Positions 44,306-44,584 of a DNA stretch of 44,584 bases are shown piece after piece. A model generated the notes under the pieces. The model was given only the letters and a program-made list of their open reading frames with translations, was not told where the DNA came from and made no database searches. The first letter of the stretch is position 1; the number at the start of each line of letters is the position of its first letter. Position numbers and translations under genes: made by a program. Source of the DNA: Clostridiales bacterium (GTDB taxonomy: Bacteria; Bacillota; Clostridia; Christensenellales; Pumilibacteraceae). The stretch lies in the NCBI GenBank assembly GCA_022508365.1, contig JAFLVH010000006.1, positions 1-44,584 of the forward strand. Direction: 5' to 3'.

Positions 44306-44584
44306 TTATTCGCCTTTAAGATTGCGCAAAGCATCGGCATTGTGGGATATTATTGTGCCGACGGTTTGGCAGCTTTCCAGTTGCGGACAAGCGCCGCAGG
44401 TCTCGTGCTTTTTGGAAAAAGCACATTGTCTTATAGGGCAAAGTTTATCGCAGAACGGCGTTTTGACTCCGTCCACCCTGCAACCCTCACAGTTTATCAT
44501 TTCGGGCGTAATCGGTACGCCGTTTAATTCCGACCAAAGCTTTGCCACCTTTTGCCTTAATTGGTTGTCGTTGTTGAGCGTGGC
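44306..44584 (-). CDS. DUF3795-like cysteine-rich protein, 5' end outside window
   Basis: The reading frame is open to the window edge (44584), so the N-terminus is missing. The visible 92 residues include nine cysteines in the pattern CxGC ... FCDKLCPIRQCA ... CGACPQLESC, typical of DUF3795 proteins, probably metal-binding. A GTG at 44548 is not needed as a start; the residues before it (LWSELNG context) also fit the family. Precedes a membrane-protein gene by 15 nt. Confidence 0.82.
   Translation of the reverse strand, partial: ATLNNDNQLRQKVAKLWSELNGVPITPEMINCEGCRVDGVKTPFCDKLCPIRQCAFSKKHETCGACPQLESCQTVGTIISHNADALRNLKGE

Overview
The window is 44.6 kb of compact, chromosome-like DNA with 34 supported protein genes, 33 of them on the minus strand. 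The gene types and signals point to an uncultured Firmicutes lineage, most likely an uncultured gut Clostridia: the Clostridia-style bacterial V-type ATPase operon, sigma-A-type promoters, AGGAGG ribosome sites, a fluoride riboswitch, and many short dispersed intergenic repeats. The taxonomic call is inference. No rRNA, tRNA, CRISPR array, transposase or phage gene was recognised.

Layout, right to left, which is the direction of transcription. 44.6-43.3 kb: a truncated DUF3795-like gene and a membrane protein. 43.3-41.1 kb: a TIM-barrel protein and phosphoglycerate kinase (pgk). 40.8-39.4 kb: a fluoride riboswitch controlling a cation/proton antiporter, then a small membrane protein. 38.9-17.0 kb: a tightly packed ten-gene operon of about 22 kb behind a perfect consensus promoter (TTGACA, 17 nt, TATAAT). 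It encodes in order an Hsp70-like ATPase, a SNF2-type helicase with a cysteine-rich tail, a zinc-ribbon protein, a five-helix membrane protein with about ten MBG-like extracellular repeats, a zinc-ribbon/Sel1 protein, a coiled-coil protein, an HExxH metallopeptidase-like protein, a 1500-residue DUF4011-type SF1 helicase with a nuclease-like tail, an all-helical protein with a flexible Gly tail and acidic C-terminal motif, and a Vps4/katanin-clade AAA+ ATPase. 16.9-16.1 kb: the only plus-strand gene, a membrane protein. 16.0-14.6 kb: threonylcarbamoyl-AMP synthase and a low-molecular-weight tyrosine phosphatase. 14.5-5.3 kb: rpiB followed by a complete nine-gene V-type ATPase operon (G/H, I, K, E, C, F, A, B, D) whose K subunit keeps the sodium-site residues. 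5.2-0 kb: a lipoprotein, a one-helix membrane protein, guaB, a four-helix-bundle (S23-like) protein and gpsA.

The candidate for an undescribed system is the 22-kb operon. Its last two genes look like a bacterial counterpart of the ESCRT-III/Vps4 pair: a meiotic-clade AAA+ ATPase with an MIT-like helical N-terminus, next to a helical polymer-like protein ending in short C-terminal motifs. They are co-transcribed with two large helicases, a chaperone-like ATPase, a protease-like protein and a membrane-anchored surface protein. Whether this is a defence device, a DNA/membrane remodelling machine or something else cannot be decided from sequence alone.

Regulatory themes: three genes have a TATAAT box only 7-8 nt before the start codon and no ribosome site, which suggests leaderless mRNAs. 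Heptamer arrays (AAGAGTT type) sit at gene ends and sometimes supply the last codons and stop. Two roughly 128-nt hairpin elements with a shared core lie at 36.6 and 41.0 kb, and other short palindromic repeats interrupt the V-ATPase operon.
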